In this document: piece by piece, positions 1 through 7,346 of the stretch
How the letters are laid out: every line of letters starts with the position of its first letter
How positions within the stretch are numbered: position 1 is the first letter of the stretch
DNA from: Aquimarina macrocephali JAMB N27
GTDB lineage: Bacteria > Bacteroidota > Bacteroidia > Flavobacteriales > Flavobacteriaceae
DNA: 36,102 nucleotides
NCBI RefSeq assembly: GCF_000520995.1
Contig: NZ_JACA01000006.1
Coordinates: 1-36,102 of the forward strand
Direction of reading: 5' to 3'
The notes under the pieces: model-generated
The model's input: the letters and a program-made list of their open reading frames with translations, nothing else
Databases searched by the model: none
Told to the model about the DNA's origin: nothing
Position numbers and translations under genes: made by a program

Positions 1-64
1 AATATCAACGCAAATATAAACTAGAGCCAAGTAATATTAATAAATTATATAACAACTAATCACT

Positions 65-120
65 TTCCATACACATTCTACTACTCTTCTATCCCTTCGG
101 CAACAAGCTCAGGATACCTC
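65..120. repeat. Dispersed intergenic repeat, copy 1
   Basis: The segment begins TTTCCATACACATTCTACTA and continues with a CTTCTATCCC block. Related segments occur at 5816-5880 and 8584-8655, all in intergenic DNA. The shared core is the TTCxATACAC start and the pyrimidine-rich CTATCC block. The three copies have diverged, so this looks like an old short interspersed repeat family. Confidence 0.5.
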
Positions 121-122
121 AT

Positions 123-186
123 ATTTGATATAATATCAGATATAAGTGCACGCCAGAGTATTATATCGATAGATATTATATCAAAT
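123..186. repeat. Long AT-rich inverted repeat (hairpin)
   Basis: A perfect 15-bp inverted repeat lies at 123-137 and 172-186 (GATATTATATCAAAT on the right arm). Inside it a second pair, GATAA-type 7-mers at 139-145 and 161-167, extends the stem, leaving a loop of about 15 nt. It sits beyond the 3' end of the S41 gene on the minus strand and next to a copy of the dispersed repeat at 65-120. It could be a transcript-end structure or the end of a small repeat unit. There is no clear U-run, so a terminator role is unproven. Confidence 0.6.
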
Positions 187-220
187 TAATGTTCGTTGTA
201 ATTTTTTTAGATATAAAATA

Positions 221-258
221 TAACAAGTGTACAGAAATAATATTTTATACACTTGTTA
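221..258 (-). terminator. Hairpin downstream of S41/TPR gene
   Basis: An 11-bp perfect inverted repeat, TAACAAGTGTA at 221-231 and TACACTTGTTA at 248-258, has a 16-nt loop. It lies about 30 nt past the stop codon of the minus-strand S41 gene. Neither side has a strong T-run, so this may be an mRNA-end stabiliser or a weak terminator. Confidence 0.45.
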
Positions 259-287
259 CATTTAGGGATTTTCTTAATGTTTTATCA

Positions 288-1937
288 TCAATCAATCTCG
301 TTAAGCATCTCTTTAGCAGCTTTGCCAATTTCTCCATCAGTATCTAAAGAAATAGCCTTTTTGAGTACTTCTTTTGCATTTTGAGTTTCTCCCGTTGCAA
401 TATACGATTCCCCTAGATATTTATAAGCGTTTGCTGAATTTGGAAATAACTCTAAAACCATAGAAAATACTTGAATGGAAGCCTGAATTTGTGGTACTCG
501 ACCACTTTGTAATAAAATGTTTCCTAGTTTGATTAGCTCTTTCTCAAAATCACAAAACGCATAACGTGGGTCTTGGATCATTTTAGGAAGTTCTTCAGCT
601 AATTTTTGTGTTTGCCCAGATAAATACAAACTTATGACATAATCCATTGGCTTAGGTTTAAAATCCTGTGCATTAAAAGTTAATACTGCTTCTAATACAG
701 GGTCTTGATTGTTAGCATACTCATCAAAACTCATGGTAACAGGAATACTAGGGGCTATCCAATCTGCATTTTCTAAAGCTGGCTTATCTTGCCACCATAA
801 ATACGATAAAGAAATATCAATGGTACTGTTAGGTAACTTTACAGGGCGGTTATCACCCCAAAAATTGATATTTTCTGCTGTAGGTTCTCCCACAAAAATG
901 ACATTGGTATAATTATCTATTTCATTAACGAGGTTTTGGCAAGCAGAAAAGGTTCGTTTTCCAATAATAACATATAGCTTTCCTATTTTATTTATCTTTT
1001 CAGCTTTAATAAGACCTTTTATAACATCCTTATTTAAATAGTTATTTCCACCACCATTTAGACGCAAATCAATAATTAATTTTTCGGTATCATTAGTTTT
1101 TATTTCATCAAAAACACGGGTGTAAAAATCTTTGGTACTTTCTTCGGCTTCATCTCTAATTCTACTATGTCTAATATACATCGCCTTTTCTTTGGCTAAG
1201 TATTCTGAGAAGTAAACCTTATCTAGGTGTTGTAAATATAAAGGTGTTGTTGATTGATCTCTTGCATCTAACCAATTTTCATTTTGATGTACATAGCCAC
1301 GGTGTGTGGGCACACTTTCTCCTTTTCCCATAGCAGTAAAGGATTGTGTAAATACTTTTCCATTTTTTTCTAACGTAAGTGCTACCTTATTTTGAAGGGT
1401 TTTTGTTAGTTTTTGGGCATGTAAGACTTCAGGATATCGTATATTATTAATTCCGTAGGCTTTGAAATATTGCGAATTCTCTACTTCTACTGTCGGTTCA
1501 ATTGCTTTTAGAACCTCTGAAATTGGCTTCCCTTCTATTGCTATGACTTTTGTTCCAACTGCTTCTGGGTAGTTCTTGTGCGTTCCCTGAATATAAATTC
1601 CATCATTAAATTCATATAAATTGAAAGGAAATTGTGAAAATTCAAAAGGTTCTTGATGAAAACTAACATAGGTATGCCCGTATTTGAATAAAGACACGAG
1701 TCGAGAAATCCCAACAATAATTTCGTGTTCTTGTAGATTAGGAATGTCATTGTATAATGTTTCCAATTCGGTATCAAAATCTTCTTTTGTTGTTTTTACA
1801 AAAAGAAACGAATAGTCTTTATGTATGGTATTTTGCAAAAATCGAAGATCTTCCTGCCATTGAGCAGAACTTAAAGTTTCTTGTGCTGACAATTGAAGAA
1901 ACAGTAATACATTTAGTATAAAAAGTATTTTTTTCAT
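288..1937 (-). CDS. Secreted S41 family peptidase with C-terminal TPRs
   Basis: This is a 549-aa predicted exported protein. The signal peptide is MKKILFILNVLLFLQLSAQ (residues 1-19), which points to the periplasm or cell surface. Residues about 20-415 resemble the IRBP/tricorn-like branch of S41 serine peptidases. The IIDLRLNGGGNN segment (about 287-298) precedes the catalytic region, and RTFSACQ carries the likely nucleophile serine, followed by VGEPTAEN in place of the more usual GETSGG. Residues about 430-549 form TPR-like helices (LFPNSANAYKYLGESY), so this is a peptidase-TPR fusion seen in Bacteroidota. No PDZ domain is evident. The ATG at 1937 gives a clean signal peptide. The gene appears to be transcribed alone. 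The substrate is unknown. Confidence 0.85.
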   Translation of the reverse strand: MKKILFILNVLLFLQLSAQETLSSAQWQEDLRFLQNTIHKDYSFLFVKTTKEDFDTELETLYNDIPNLQEHEIIVGISRLVSLFKYGHTYVSFHQEPFEFSQFPFNLYEFNDGIYIQGTHKNYPEAVGTKVIAIEGKPISEVLKAIEPTVEVENSQYFKAYGINNIRYPEVLHAQKLTKTLQNKVALTLEKNGKVFTQSFTAMGKGESVPTHRGYVHQNENWLDARDQSTTPLYLQHLDKVYFSEYLAKEKAMYIRHSRIRDEAEESTKDFYTRVFDEIKTNDTEKLIIDLRLNGGGNNYLNKDVIKGLIKAEKINKIGKLYVIIGKRTFSACQNLVNEIDNYTNVIFVGEPTAENINFWGDNRPVKLPNSTIDISLSYLWWQDKPALENADWIAPSIPVTMSFDEYANNQDPVLEAVLTFNAQDFKPKPMDYVISLYLSGQTQKLAEELPKMIQDPRYAFCDFEKELIKLGNILLQSGRVPQIQASIQVFSMVLELFPNSANAYKYLGESYIATGETQNAKEVLKKAISLDTDGEIGKAAKEMLNEID

Positions 1938-1973
1938 GATTATTGTTTAGTTAGAATGTAAAAGAAGTAGGAT

Positions 1974-2194
1974 AACCTATTGTGCATTTAGGTATTTTTT
2001 TAATCAAAATCCGTCAATTCGAGTACCGTGTGGGGTACGAATGGTGTATCCAGAATAGGATTGTTGATTTAAAAAAGCTACTCTTGATACATTTTGTCTT
2101 CACACATCATCTCGAGCACAGTCGAGAGGTCATTACAACAAAACACTCGAAATTGACGCTTTTTCAGAATATTTTCCTAAATACACAATGGGTT
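1974..2194. mobile_element. MITE-like element, 221 bp, with inverted ends and 5-bp target duplication
   Basis: The left end (AACCTATTGTGCATTTAG) and the right end, read on the minus strand (AACCCATTGTGTATTTAG), are imperfect terminal inverted repeats. The similarity runs on inward for about 50 bp to a shared CGTCAATT(T)CGAGT block. The element is flanked by AGGAT on both sides (1969-1973 and 2195-2199), which fits a 5-bp target-site duplication. The interior has no convincing gene; an ORF reading through it is incidental. It contains a small palindrome around CTCGAGCACAGTCGAG. A related end appears at 36039-36102. This is most simply a non-autonomous element moved by a transposase encoded elsewhere. 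Confidence 0.7.
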
Positions 2195-2267
2195 AGGATA
2201 CCAATTTTTCCTTGTTATTAATTTTGTTTTCTACTGCCAAAACTAAGTGTATCTATATGTTCTTAAG

Positions 2268-2283
2268 CTACACTCAAGAGTAG
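2268..2283 (+). promoter_or_regulatory. Distal LuxR-type operator (CTACACTCAAGAGTAG)
   Basis: A 16-bp near-palindrome: outer half-sites CTAC and GTAG pair perfectly, with two central mismatches. It is identical to the proximal site at 2331-2346. NarL/FixJ/LuxR-type regulators generally bind such dyads, so the adjacent LuxR protein is the natural candidate ligand (inference). Confidence 0.5.
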
Positions 2284-2330
2284 TTTCAAAAAAAGTACTA
2301 TTTGCTTAGTATTTATTTAGGAATTTATAG

Positions 2331-2346
2331 CTACACTCAAGAGTAG
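2331..2346 (+). promoter_or_regulatory. Proximal LuxR-type operator (CTACACTCAAGAGTAG)
   Basis: This is the second copy of the dyad. It is centred about 34 bp upstream of the expected start of transcription from the -7 box at 2359-2366, so it covers the -33 region. That position would suit either activation by contact with polymerase or autorepression. Confidence 0.55.
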
Positions 2347-2358
2347 TTTTTAAAAACT

Positions 2359-2366
2359 TATATTTG
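2359..2366 (+). promoter_or_regulatory. Bacteroidota -7 promoter box TATATTTG
   Basis: An exact match to the TAnnTTTG consensus of the primary sigma factor in Bacteroidota. It lies 23 bp before the LuxR start codon, giving a predicted leader of about 15-20 nt. Confidence 0.65.
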
Positions 2367-2389
2367 TCGTAGGATCTATTTAAATATTT

Positions 2390-3148
2390 ATGGCTGACAC
2401 TAATTCTTTTTTTTCTTTTAAAAATACGGTTGGAAATCTTACAGATAAGGATATCAATCAAACAGCAAATTACCTCGAAGCCATAGAAGCTTTTACAAGA
2501 ACTACACATAATAGCGTATATGTAATTGATTATGAGACAAAAGGATTTGAATACGTATCAGACAATCCGTTATTTTTATGTGGGAATTCTGCTATAGAAG
2601 TTAAAGAAATGGGGTATGATTTTTATTTTAAATATGTACCCGAGAAAGATTTGGAATTACTGTTAAAAATAAATACTATTGGTTTTGATTTTTATGAAAA
2701 AATACCTCTTGAAGAGCGAAAAGAATATAGTATATCGTATGATTTTCATTTAAAAAATGAAGAAGGCAAAATCATTTTAATTAACCAAAAATTAACTCCT
2801 CTATTTTTAACAGAAAGCGGCAAAATATGGAAAGCAATTTGTTTTGTATCGCTGTCTACACAGCAAAATTCGGGTAACATTATCATTACTAAAAAAGACG
2901 GTACAAAAAAAATCACTTATGATTTAGAGACCGATTGTTGGAAAACTTTGAAAAAAATTGAACTCTCTACCAGAGAAAAAGAAATACTACAATACTCTAT
3001 TAGAGGTTATGCTATAAATGAAATTTCAGAAAAAATTTACATTTCTCCAGACACAGTAAAATTTCATAGAAAAAAACTTTTTGAAAAATTAGGTGTTGCT
3101 AATATTTATGAAGCTATTTCTTATGCAACTATGAACAAATTATTATAG
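2390..3148 (+). CDS. PAS-domain LuxR-family transcriptional regulator
   Basis: The 252-aa cytoplasmic protein has a C-terminal LuxR/FixJ helix-turn-helix (about 188-250; LSTREKEILQYSIRGYAINE, then ISPDTVKFHRKKLFEKLG). The N-terminal half (about 35-155) has the length and pattern of a PAS sensor domain (SVYVIDYETKGFEYVSDN at its start). There is no receiver domain with a phospho-acceptor Asp, so it probably responds to a ligand or a partner. PAS-LuxR proteins of about 250 aa are common and multicopy in marine flavobacteria. The gene has its own promoter with two phased dyads, which suggests autoregulation. A decayed copy of its promoter and first codons is at 7508-7715. The ATG fits the leader length from the promoter. 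Confidence 0.85.
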   Translation: MADTNSFFSFKNTVGNLTDKDINQTANYLEAIEAFTRTTHNSVYVIDYETKGFEYVSDNPLFLCGNSAIEVKEMGYDFYFKYVPEKDLELLLKINTIGFDFYEKIPLEERKEYSISYDFHLKNEEGKIILINQKLTPLFLTESGKIWKAICFVSLSTQQNSGNIIITKKDGTKKITYDLETDCWKTLKKIELSTREKEILQYSIRGYAINEISEKIYISPDTVKFHRKKLFEKLGVANIYEAISYATMNKLL

Positions 3149-3329
3149 AGCTTATAATTGTATCTCTAGTTTAAAAACCGAGTTATATCCATAGCTGCGT
3201 AAACCATACAAAACCAAAGAAAATTTTTAGATTTACCAATAGCTCCTAGCAGCATAATTACCAGACATACTGATAGTTAATCCCTTACCTGGAGAAATAT
3301 TTTTTTTGGATTCTTACCATGTAGTTTAA

Positions 3330-4091
3330 TTAATTTCTAATCCAACCTATACTACTGTTGTCTTTCTCCTTATATATTACTAATAACCAGTTTTTTTGTT
3401 TTTTAATAATCGTTACTATTTTGTTTTCTATCGTTTTTAATTGATTGCCATTTATCAAATCTCCACTACATGAGTCTACTTTATCTTTATTATCTAAAAT
3501 GGGTTGTGTTCTTAATATTCCTGATATTTTTTTCTGTTTTAGTACCGTATTCGTGTCCCTAATTGTTGTATTGTAATGATAGGTTATCGAGCTTTGAGTA
3601 ATGGTGTTATCGTTATGAACAATAAGTTCAATTAATTGTGAAGAGTAATCACAACCTATAGCGTTTTTTAGCACATAAATAATAGTTTCTTCTCCTTGTT
3701 TAACTTCCACTAATTTTCCTGGGCCACTCCATGTTTCTTTAAAATCATTGTCCTTATTTACAAATAAGATTGTTGCAAGATAATGCTGCGTATCTTGATA
3801 AATAATGTCTTTGTTTCCATCATTATTAAAATCTACAAAATGTATATTCCTGGGATTAATATTAATTACATCGGTATCTGCGATCGCTGAATAGAATTGT
3901 GGTTTTGCAAGTTTTGAAAACCCAGTGCTATCCATTGAAAATTGGAATTCTGGCGGAGTTTGTAATAATTTCAAACTCACTCTTAAAGCATTGTTATTTT
4001 GAGCAGATCCTATTAAGATATTGCACATGCTCACTATTGCTAAAAGAAAGACTTTTTTTACCAGGATTCTTGTTAAGCAATGTTTTTTCAT
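3330..4091 (-). CDS. Secreted hypothetical protein with FG-GAP-like loop and SH3-like C-terminus
   Basis: The 253-aa protein has an N-terminal hydrophobic export signal (about 10-30, ending SAQ). HFVDFNNDGNKDIIYQ (about 82-97) is a calcium-loop motif as in FG-GAP/VCBS propeller repeats, seen here once only. The last 35 residues (VTIIKKQKNWLLVIYKE, then GWIR) resemble a bacterial SH3 domain. No enzyme motif is visible. Its start overlaps the stop of the upstream gene by four bases (ATGA), so the two genes are translationally coupled. I do not recognise a function. Confidence 0.7.
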   Translation of the reverse strand: MKKHCLTRILVKKVFLLAIVSMCNILIGSAQNNNALRVSLKLLQTPPEFQFSMDSTGFSKLAKPQFYSAIADTDVININPRNIHFVDFNNDGNKDIIYQDTQHYLATILFVNKDNDFKETWSGPGKLVEVKQGEETIIYVLKNAIGCDYSSQLIELIVHNDNTITQSSITYHYNTTIRDTNTVLKQKKISGILRTQPILDNKDKVDSCSGDLINGNQLKTIENKIVTIIKKQKNWLLVIYKEKDNSSIGWIRN

Positions 4092-4519
4092 TTGATATTG
4101 ATTTTCTTAAATTCAATTTTATCAGTTATTTTATTTCCTCTTTTTATATACCCAGTAACTTTTCCCTGTTCTACTTTAATTACCAGGTTTTTTAAAAAAT
4201 CATATTCTATTTCCTTTGGATCATTATCTATTTTAATTTCATGATTTTGGATTAATTTCCACTTATAATCTAACATAGAAGTTATGTTTTCTATACCACA
4301 GCTAGAAACTTCTTTTTCTATTATTGAAACATTGTCTTCTTTAAAATTAAGAATTAAAAAAATCTCTAAACCTGCACAAGGGTTATCATCAGGAGTTTCT
4401 TCACATACAGATCCAATCATAGAAATAAATGTTTGATTGATTAGCATATCATTATTGCTTTGGGCGTTTAATCCTAAAAATGAATTTATAAGCAGTAGAA
4501 ATAGTATTTGTTTTTTCAT
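4088..4519 (-). CDS. Small secreted hypothetical protein
   Basis: The 143-aa protein has the signal peptide MKKQILFLLLINSFLGLNAQ. The mature part has four cysteines (about residues 39, 48, 75 and thereabouts), which could form disulfides, and a mostly beta-rich C-terminal half (YKWKLIQNHEIKIDND). It resembles lipocalin-like or DUF-type small exported Bacteroidota proteins, but no family is certain. It is the first gene of a pair with the downstream FG-GAP/SH3-like gene, overlapping it by four bases. Confidence 0.65.
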   Translation of the reverse strand: MKKQILFLLLINSFLGLNAQSNNDMLINQTFISMIGSVCEETPDDNPCAGLEIFLILNFKEDNVSIIEKEVSSCGIENITSMLDYKWKLIQNHEIKIDNDPKEIEYDFLKNLVIKVEQGKVTGYIKRGNKITDKIEFKKINIK

Positions 4520-4543
4520 GCTAGATAAATTATAGTGTTTTTA

Positions 4544-5107
4544 TTAAACTCTTCCAAGGATCCAATCTATTCCTTTGTAAAAGTCATTTATGGTTAGTAT
4601 TCCTAAATCCGTTTTTTCATTTTGGGATGCTGCTGCCAAGGCAAAACCATGAGTATAATCTATAATCACATCTGCAAACAGAATACCTTCATTTTCATCG
4701 TTCACTAATGTAATAGCATATTTTCTAATAGAATTGGTAAGGTCAATTAATTCCTGATTAATTAATGAATGGTCTGATAACAATAATTTTGAGACATTAG
4801 GATGTTTAAATACACAATTACAATAGTTTCCTAATAACTCTCTTATTGCTTCTTTATAGTCGTTAGTTTTAGAAATATCATTCACATCCTTATAAACAAT
4901 TTCAATAAGGCTTTTAACTATCTCTTGACGCGAGCCAACGTGATGCTTTAAAGCCATAGCAGTAACATCAAATGCTTTTGCCAATTTTCTAAACGACAGT
5001 CCACTTTCTCCTTGTTTATCAAGAATCTTAAGTGCTTCTTTTAGAATATCACCTTTTGATAGTATTAATTTATCGTTTGTAGGTCTGCCTAATTCCTTAT
5101 TTGCCAT
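4544..5107 (-). CDS. TetR family transcriptional regulator
   Basis: The 187-aa protein has an N-terminal TetR helix-turn-helix (about 16-62: ILKEALKILDKQGESGLSFR, KLAKAFDVTAMALKHHVGSR). The rest is a helical ligand-binding and dimerisation domain. The helix-turn-helix variant with MALKHHVGSRQEI is like that of TetR proper rather than AcrR. It lies 88 bp downstream of the reductase gene on the same strand, with direct repeats in between that could be its operator. The likely target is itself, the adjacent reductase, or both (inference). Confidence 0.85.
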   Translation of the reverse strand: MANKELGRPTNDKLILSKGDILKEALKILDKQGESGLSFRKLAKAFDVTAMALKHHVGSRQEIVKSLIEIVYKDVNDISKTNDYKEAIRELLGNYCNCVFKHPNVSKLLLSDHSLINQELIDLTNSIRKYAITLVNDENEGILFADVIIDYTHGFALAAASQNEKTDLGILTINDFYKGIDWILGRV

Positions 5108-5122
5108 ATCTATTTATTTAAC

Positions 5123-5170
5123 CTGAATTTGATGTAACCAAAATTTAAGCCATTCAGTCTCAATTTGATG
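5123..5170. promoter_or_regulatory. Direct/inverted repeats upstream of tetR-type gene
   Basis: CTGAATTTGATG (5123-5134) and CTCAATTTGATG (5159-5170) are near-identical direct repeats 36 bp apart. A CTGAAT/ATTCAG inverted pair (5123-5128 and 5152-5157) lies within. They sit just before the TetR-family start and are a plausible binding region, but the evidence is only repetition and position. Confidence 0.3.
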
Positions 5171-5195
5171 GTTTTTATAAATTAAAGTCTTACAT

Positions 5196-5753
5196 CTAAC
5201 TCACGTTATTTAATACTTTGTAATGATTTTGTATAAATCCAAATTTCATTGGTTTACAACTCATTAATTCTAAGTCAATATCACTTTCTATTTCGCCAAA
5301 TAATCGTTTTCCTTTTCCTATGAGAATTGGGATTTGTGTTAGTGTGATTTCGCTAACTAATCCATTACTAATAAATGATTGTACCAATTTACCGCCATCT
5401 ACATATACTTTTCTAAGACCTTCCTCATAAAGAAACTGCATAAGTTTTTTTGGATCTAATGAGTTAATTGTTACACTAGCTTGTAATGATTCAGGAACAT
5501 TTTCTTGGGTTAATGTTCTACTCATAACATATACAGGCATCTTATATGGCCATTGGCCAAAACCAAGTACAGTTTTATACGTACCACTTCCCATTACTAA
5601 TACATCCATATTTTTAGTAAACTTCTCAAAGCTGTTATCATTTTCATCTATGCCATATTTCATTAACCAGTCTAATGAGTTGTCTTGTCTCGCAACAAAA
5701 CCATCTAAACTTGAGGCCATAAATACATAGCCTATTGCACACTTATCTTTCAT
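5196..5753 (-). CDS. Dihydrofolate reductase / RibD C-terminal family protein
   Basis: The protein starts MKDKCAIGYVFMASSLDGFV, the hallmark N-terminus of the RibD C-terminal/DHFR-like fold (ASLDG motif). VLVMGSGTYKTVLGF (nucleotide-site region) and VYVDGGKLVQSFI follow, and ITLTQIPILIGKGKRLFGE is the conserved C-terminal strand-loop. At 185 aa it is the standard length of stand-alone members, which are NADPH-dependent reductases of unknown substrate, often beside regulators. An upstream in-frame GTG at 5783 would add ten residues. I prefer the ATG because it matches family starts and the -7 box at 5800-5807 gives a leader of about 40 nt. It is not true folate DHFR. Confidence 0.85.
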   Translation of the reverse strand: MKDKCAIGYVFMASSLDGFVARQDNSLDWLMKYGIDENDNSFEKFTKNMDVLVMGSGTYKTVLGFGQWPYKMPVYVMSRTLTQENVPESLQASVTINSLDPKKLMQFLYEEGLRKVYVDGGKLVQSFISNGLVSEITLTQIPILIGKGKRLFGEIESDIDLELMSCKPMKFGFIQNHYKVLNNVS

Positions 5754-5799
5754 ATTGTCTAAATTAGAGACATAAATATACACTGTATAATTTTAACAA

Positions 5800-5807
5800 C
5801 AAAAATA
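5800..5807 (-). promoter_or_regulatory. -7 box TATTTTTG for the reductase gene
   Basis: The minus strand reads TATTTTTG, matching TAnnTTTG, about 47 bp before the ATG at 5753. No good -33 TTTG is seen at the normal spacing. Confidence 0.45.
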
Positions 5808-5815
5808 TGTTTCAA

Positions 5816-5880
5816 TTTCATACACATTACACTACTCTCCTATCCTATCCTTTCTATACACTAAGCAACCATGTCGTCTT
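5816..5880. repeat. Dispersed intergenic repeat, copy 2
   Basis: TTTCATACACATTACACTAC, then CTCCTATCCTATCC, then ATGTCGTCTTGCACTAAG. It is closest to copy 3 at 8584-8655, which has CACGTCGTTTCAGGCAATAAG at the same relative place. The rest of the 5754-6084 gap holds two divergent promoters and nothing coding. Confidence 0.5.
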
Positions 5881-6027
5881 GCACTAAGATTATTTCAGTA
5901 ATTTTAGATAAAAAACTATTAGAGAAGAAATTTCAATAAACAAGTTATTGTTTTTCTAAAGTAAAGTAACATATATAGCACTAAAATAGAAATAGTAATT
6001 ACGTCCATTTATTTCGTTTCTAGGTAG

Positions 6028-6035
6028 TATATTTG
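6028..6035 (+). promoter_or_regulatory. -7 box TATATTTG for the helicase-like/thiE operon
   Basis: An exact TAnnTTTG match, 50 bp before the ATG at 6085. It is the only such box in the 200 bp upstream of this two-gene unit. Confidence 0.55.
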
Positions 6036-6084
6036 CCATAATTATTATAAAATTTTATCCCAAACAGTTATCTCTTTAATCCCT

Positions 6085-6696
6085 ATGCCTTTTAAAAAAC
6101 TACATTCCAACATACAAGAGAAGCTAGAGTATCTAGAAATAGTAACACCAACTCCTTTTCAGAGTAATAGCATTCCTGTAATAAAAAGTGGTGCTAATGT
6201 CTATTGCACAGCATCAAAAGATAGCGGAAAAACGACGACGCTTATACTTACTACTTTACAAAAATTGAAATGTGAGGCAGTTGGAAACACTCCAAGAGCT
6301 GTTGTTCTTGTAGAAAATAAGGAAAGAGCCTTGGAATTATATGATGCTTTTTTGGCCTATACTAAACATAACTCCTTACGAGTTTATGTGGGTTACGAAC
6401 AGCTTCATGTTGATGTGCAAAAATCAGAAATTTTTATGGGTATAGATATTCTTATTTCTACGCCCAAGTCAATGAACAAGTTGTTTTTATTAAATGGAGT
6501 AAGTACCTCTCAATTAAAAATATTTAGCATAGATGATGCCGAGTTTTTAATCCAGAATTTTGCATACACGGCTCTAATGTCGATTACTCAAAGTATTAAA
6601 AAATGTCAGTATGTAATATACTCAGAAAAAATGCATCCAAAACTAAAACGCTTTGAGTCTTATTTTATGGAGCACTCTAAAACGGTCACTACTTAA
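6085..6696 (+). CDS. Single-lobe DEAD-box-helicase-like protein
   Basis: The 203-aa protein covers only RecA-like domain 1 of a DEAD-box helicase. Visible motifs in order: Q-motif region (TPTPFQSNSIPVI, about 21-33), a degenerate Walker A (ASKDSGKTTT, about 43-52), VLVENKERA in place of motif Ia PTRELA, STPKSMNKL as motif Ib, and IDDAEF in place of DEAD (about 149-154). Motif III SAT is not recognisable, and there is no domain 2 (no motifs IV-VI), so unwinding alone is unlikely. The frame is intact, with a promoter and a downstream partner 14 bp away, so it looks like a maintained gene rather than a fragment. It may be an RNA-binding or regulatory derivative (inference). Confidence 0.75.
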   Translation: MPFKKLHSNIQEKLEYLEIVTPTPFQSNSIPVIKSGANVYCTASKDSGKTTTLILTTLQKLKCEAVGNTPRAVVLVENKERALELYDAFLAYTKHNSLRVYVGYEQLHVDVQKSEIFMGIDILISTPKSMNKLFLLNGVSTSQLKIFSIDDAEFLIQNFAYTALMSITQSIKKCQYVIYSEKMHPKLKRFESYFMEHSKTVTT

Positions 6697-6710
6697 ACCT
6701 ATGCCTTAAT

Positions 6711-7346
6711 ATGATTATACCAAAACTACATTATATATCTCAGGGAAACTCTTCAAAAGAGCATCTGGAAAACATCCAAAAAGCGTGTACATCTGGTATA
6801 GAATTAGTGCAATTATGTTTAAAAAATGTTTCAGAAAAAAAGTTTTTAAAGTTAGCCAAAGAAGCTAGAGAAATCACATCTCATTTTCAAACCAGATTAA
6901 TTATTAAAGATCATTATAAAATAGCAAAAGAGGTTAAAGCAGATGGTCTGCATTTAGGAAAAATAGATTCCTATCCTACTATAAGAAAGGATTTATACAC
7001 TTGGCAAATTATTGGTGGAACAGCAAATACCTTGCAAGATTGCAAAACATTAATTGGCAAAGAAGTGGATTACATTGGTTTAGAGCATTTTAGAAGCACA
7101 ACAACTAACGACGATTTAAGCTTAGGTTTAAATGGCTATACTGCAATTACGGAAGCCTTAAAAACTAAAACACCAATTATTGGTATTGGTGGTATAACTA
7201 CAGAAGATGTTGCAGACATATTAGAAACAGGTGTTTCTGGGATTGCTGTATCCGAAGAAATTACCCAAAATTTTAATACCATAAGAACATTTAACCAACT
7301 ACTAAATGCATCTTCAACAGAAGAGCAACGCCACACATTTAAATAA
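6711..7346 (+). CDS. thiE: Thiamine phosphate synthase (ThiE/TenI family)
   Basis: This 211-aa TIM-barrel protein of standard ThiE length probably joins HMP-PP and thiazole phosphate in the cytoplasm. Visible family features are LHYISQG at the first strand, LVQLCLKN (usually LRxK), a LIIKDHYKIAKEVKADGLHL stretch equal to the LINDR..A..VGADGVHLG signature, DYIGLEHFRSTTT in the place of YVGxGPIFPTxTK, and IIGIGGIT near the C-terminus. The GPxxxT pyrophosphate loop and the LRxK arginine are changed, so activity is less certain than in canonical ThiE, and a TenI-like role is possible. No other thiamine genes are in the window. It is co-transcribed with the helicase-like gene. Confidence 0.75.
   Translation: MIIPKLHYISQGNSSKEHLENIQKACTSGIELVQLCLKNVSEKKFLKLAKEAREITSHFQTRLIIKDHYKIAKEVKADGLHLGKIDSYPTIRKDLYTWQIIGGTANTLQDCKTLIGKEVDYIGLEHFRSTTTNDDLSLGLNGYTAITEALKTKTPIIGIGGITTEDVADILETGVSGIAVSEEITQNFNTIRTFNQLLNASSTEEQRHTFK

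Larger units (their letters stand above)
2267..2392 (+). repeat. Tandem 63-bp duplication of the LuxR operator/promoter
   Basis: Two diverged 63-bp units (2267-2329 and 2330-2392) each begin with the identical GCTACACTCAAGAGTAGTTT. The rest (A-tract, TATTTG-like block, ATTTATTTA) is recognisably similar. The second unit runs into the start codon of the LuxR gene. The period of 63 bp is six helical turns, so both operators would lie on the same DNA face. Confidence 0.75.

Noticed and set aside
1982..2221. 79-codon open frame within the MITE-like element
   Set aside because: It runs across the inverted ends and interior palindrome, has no family resemblance, and is explained by the element's structure.
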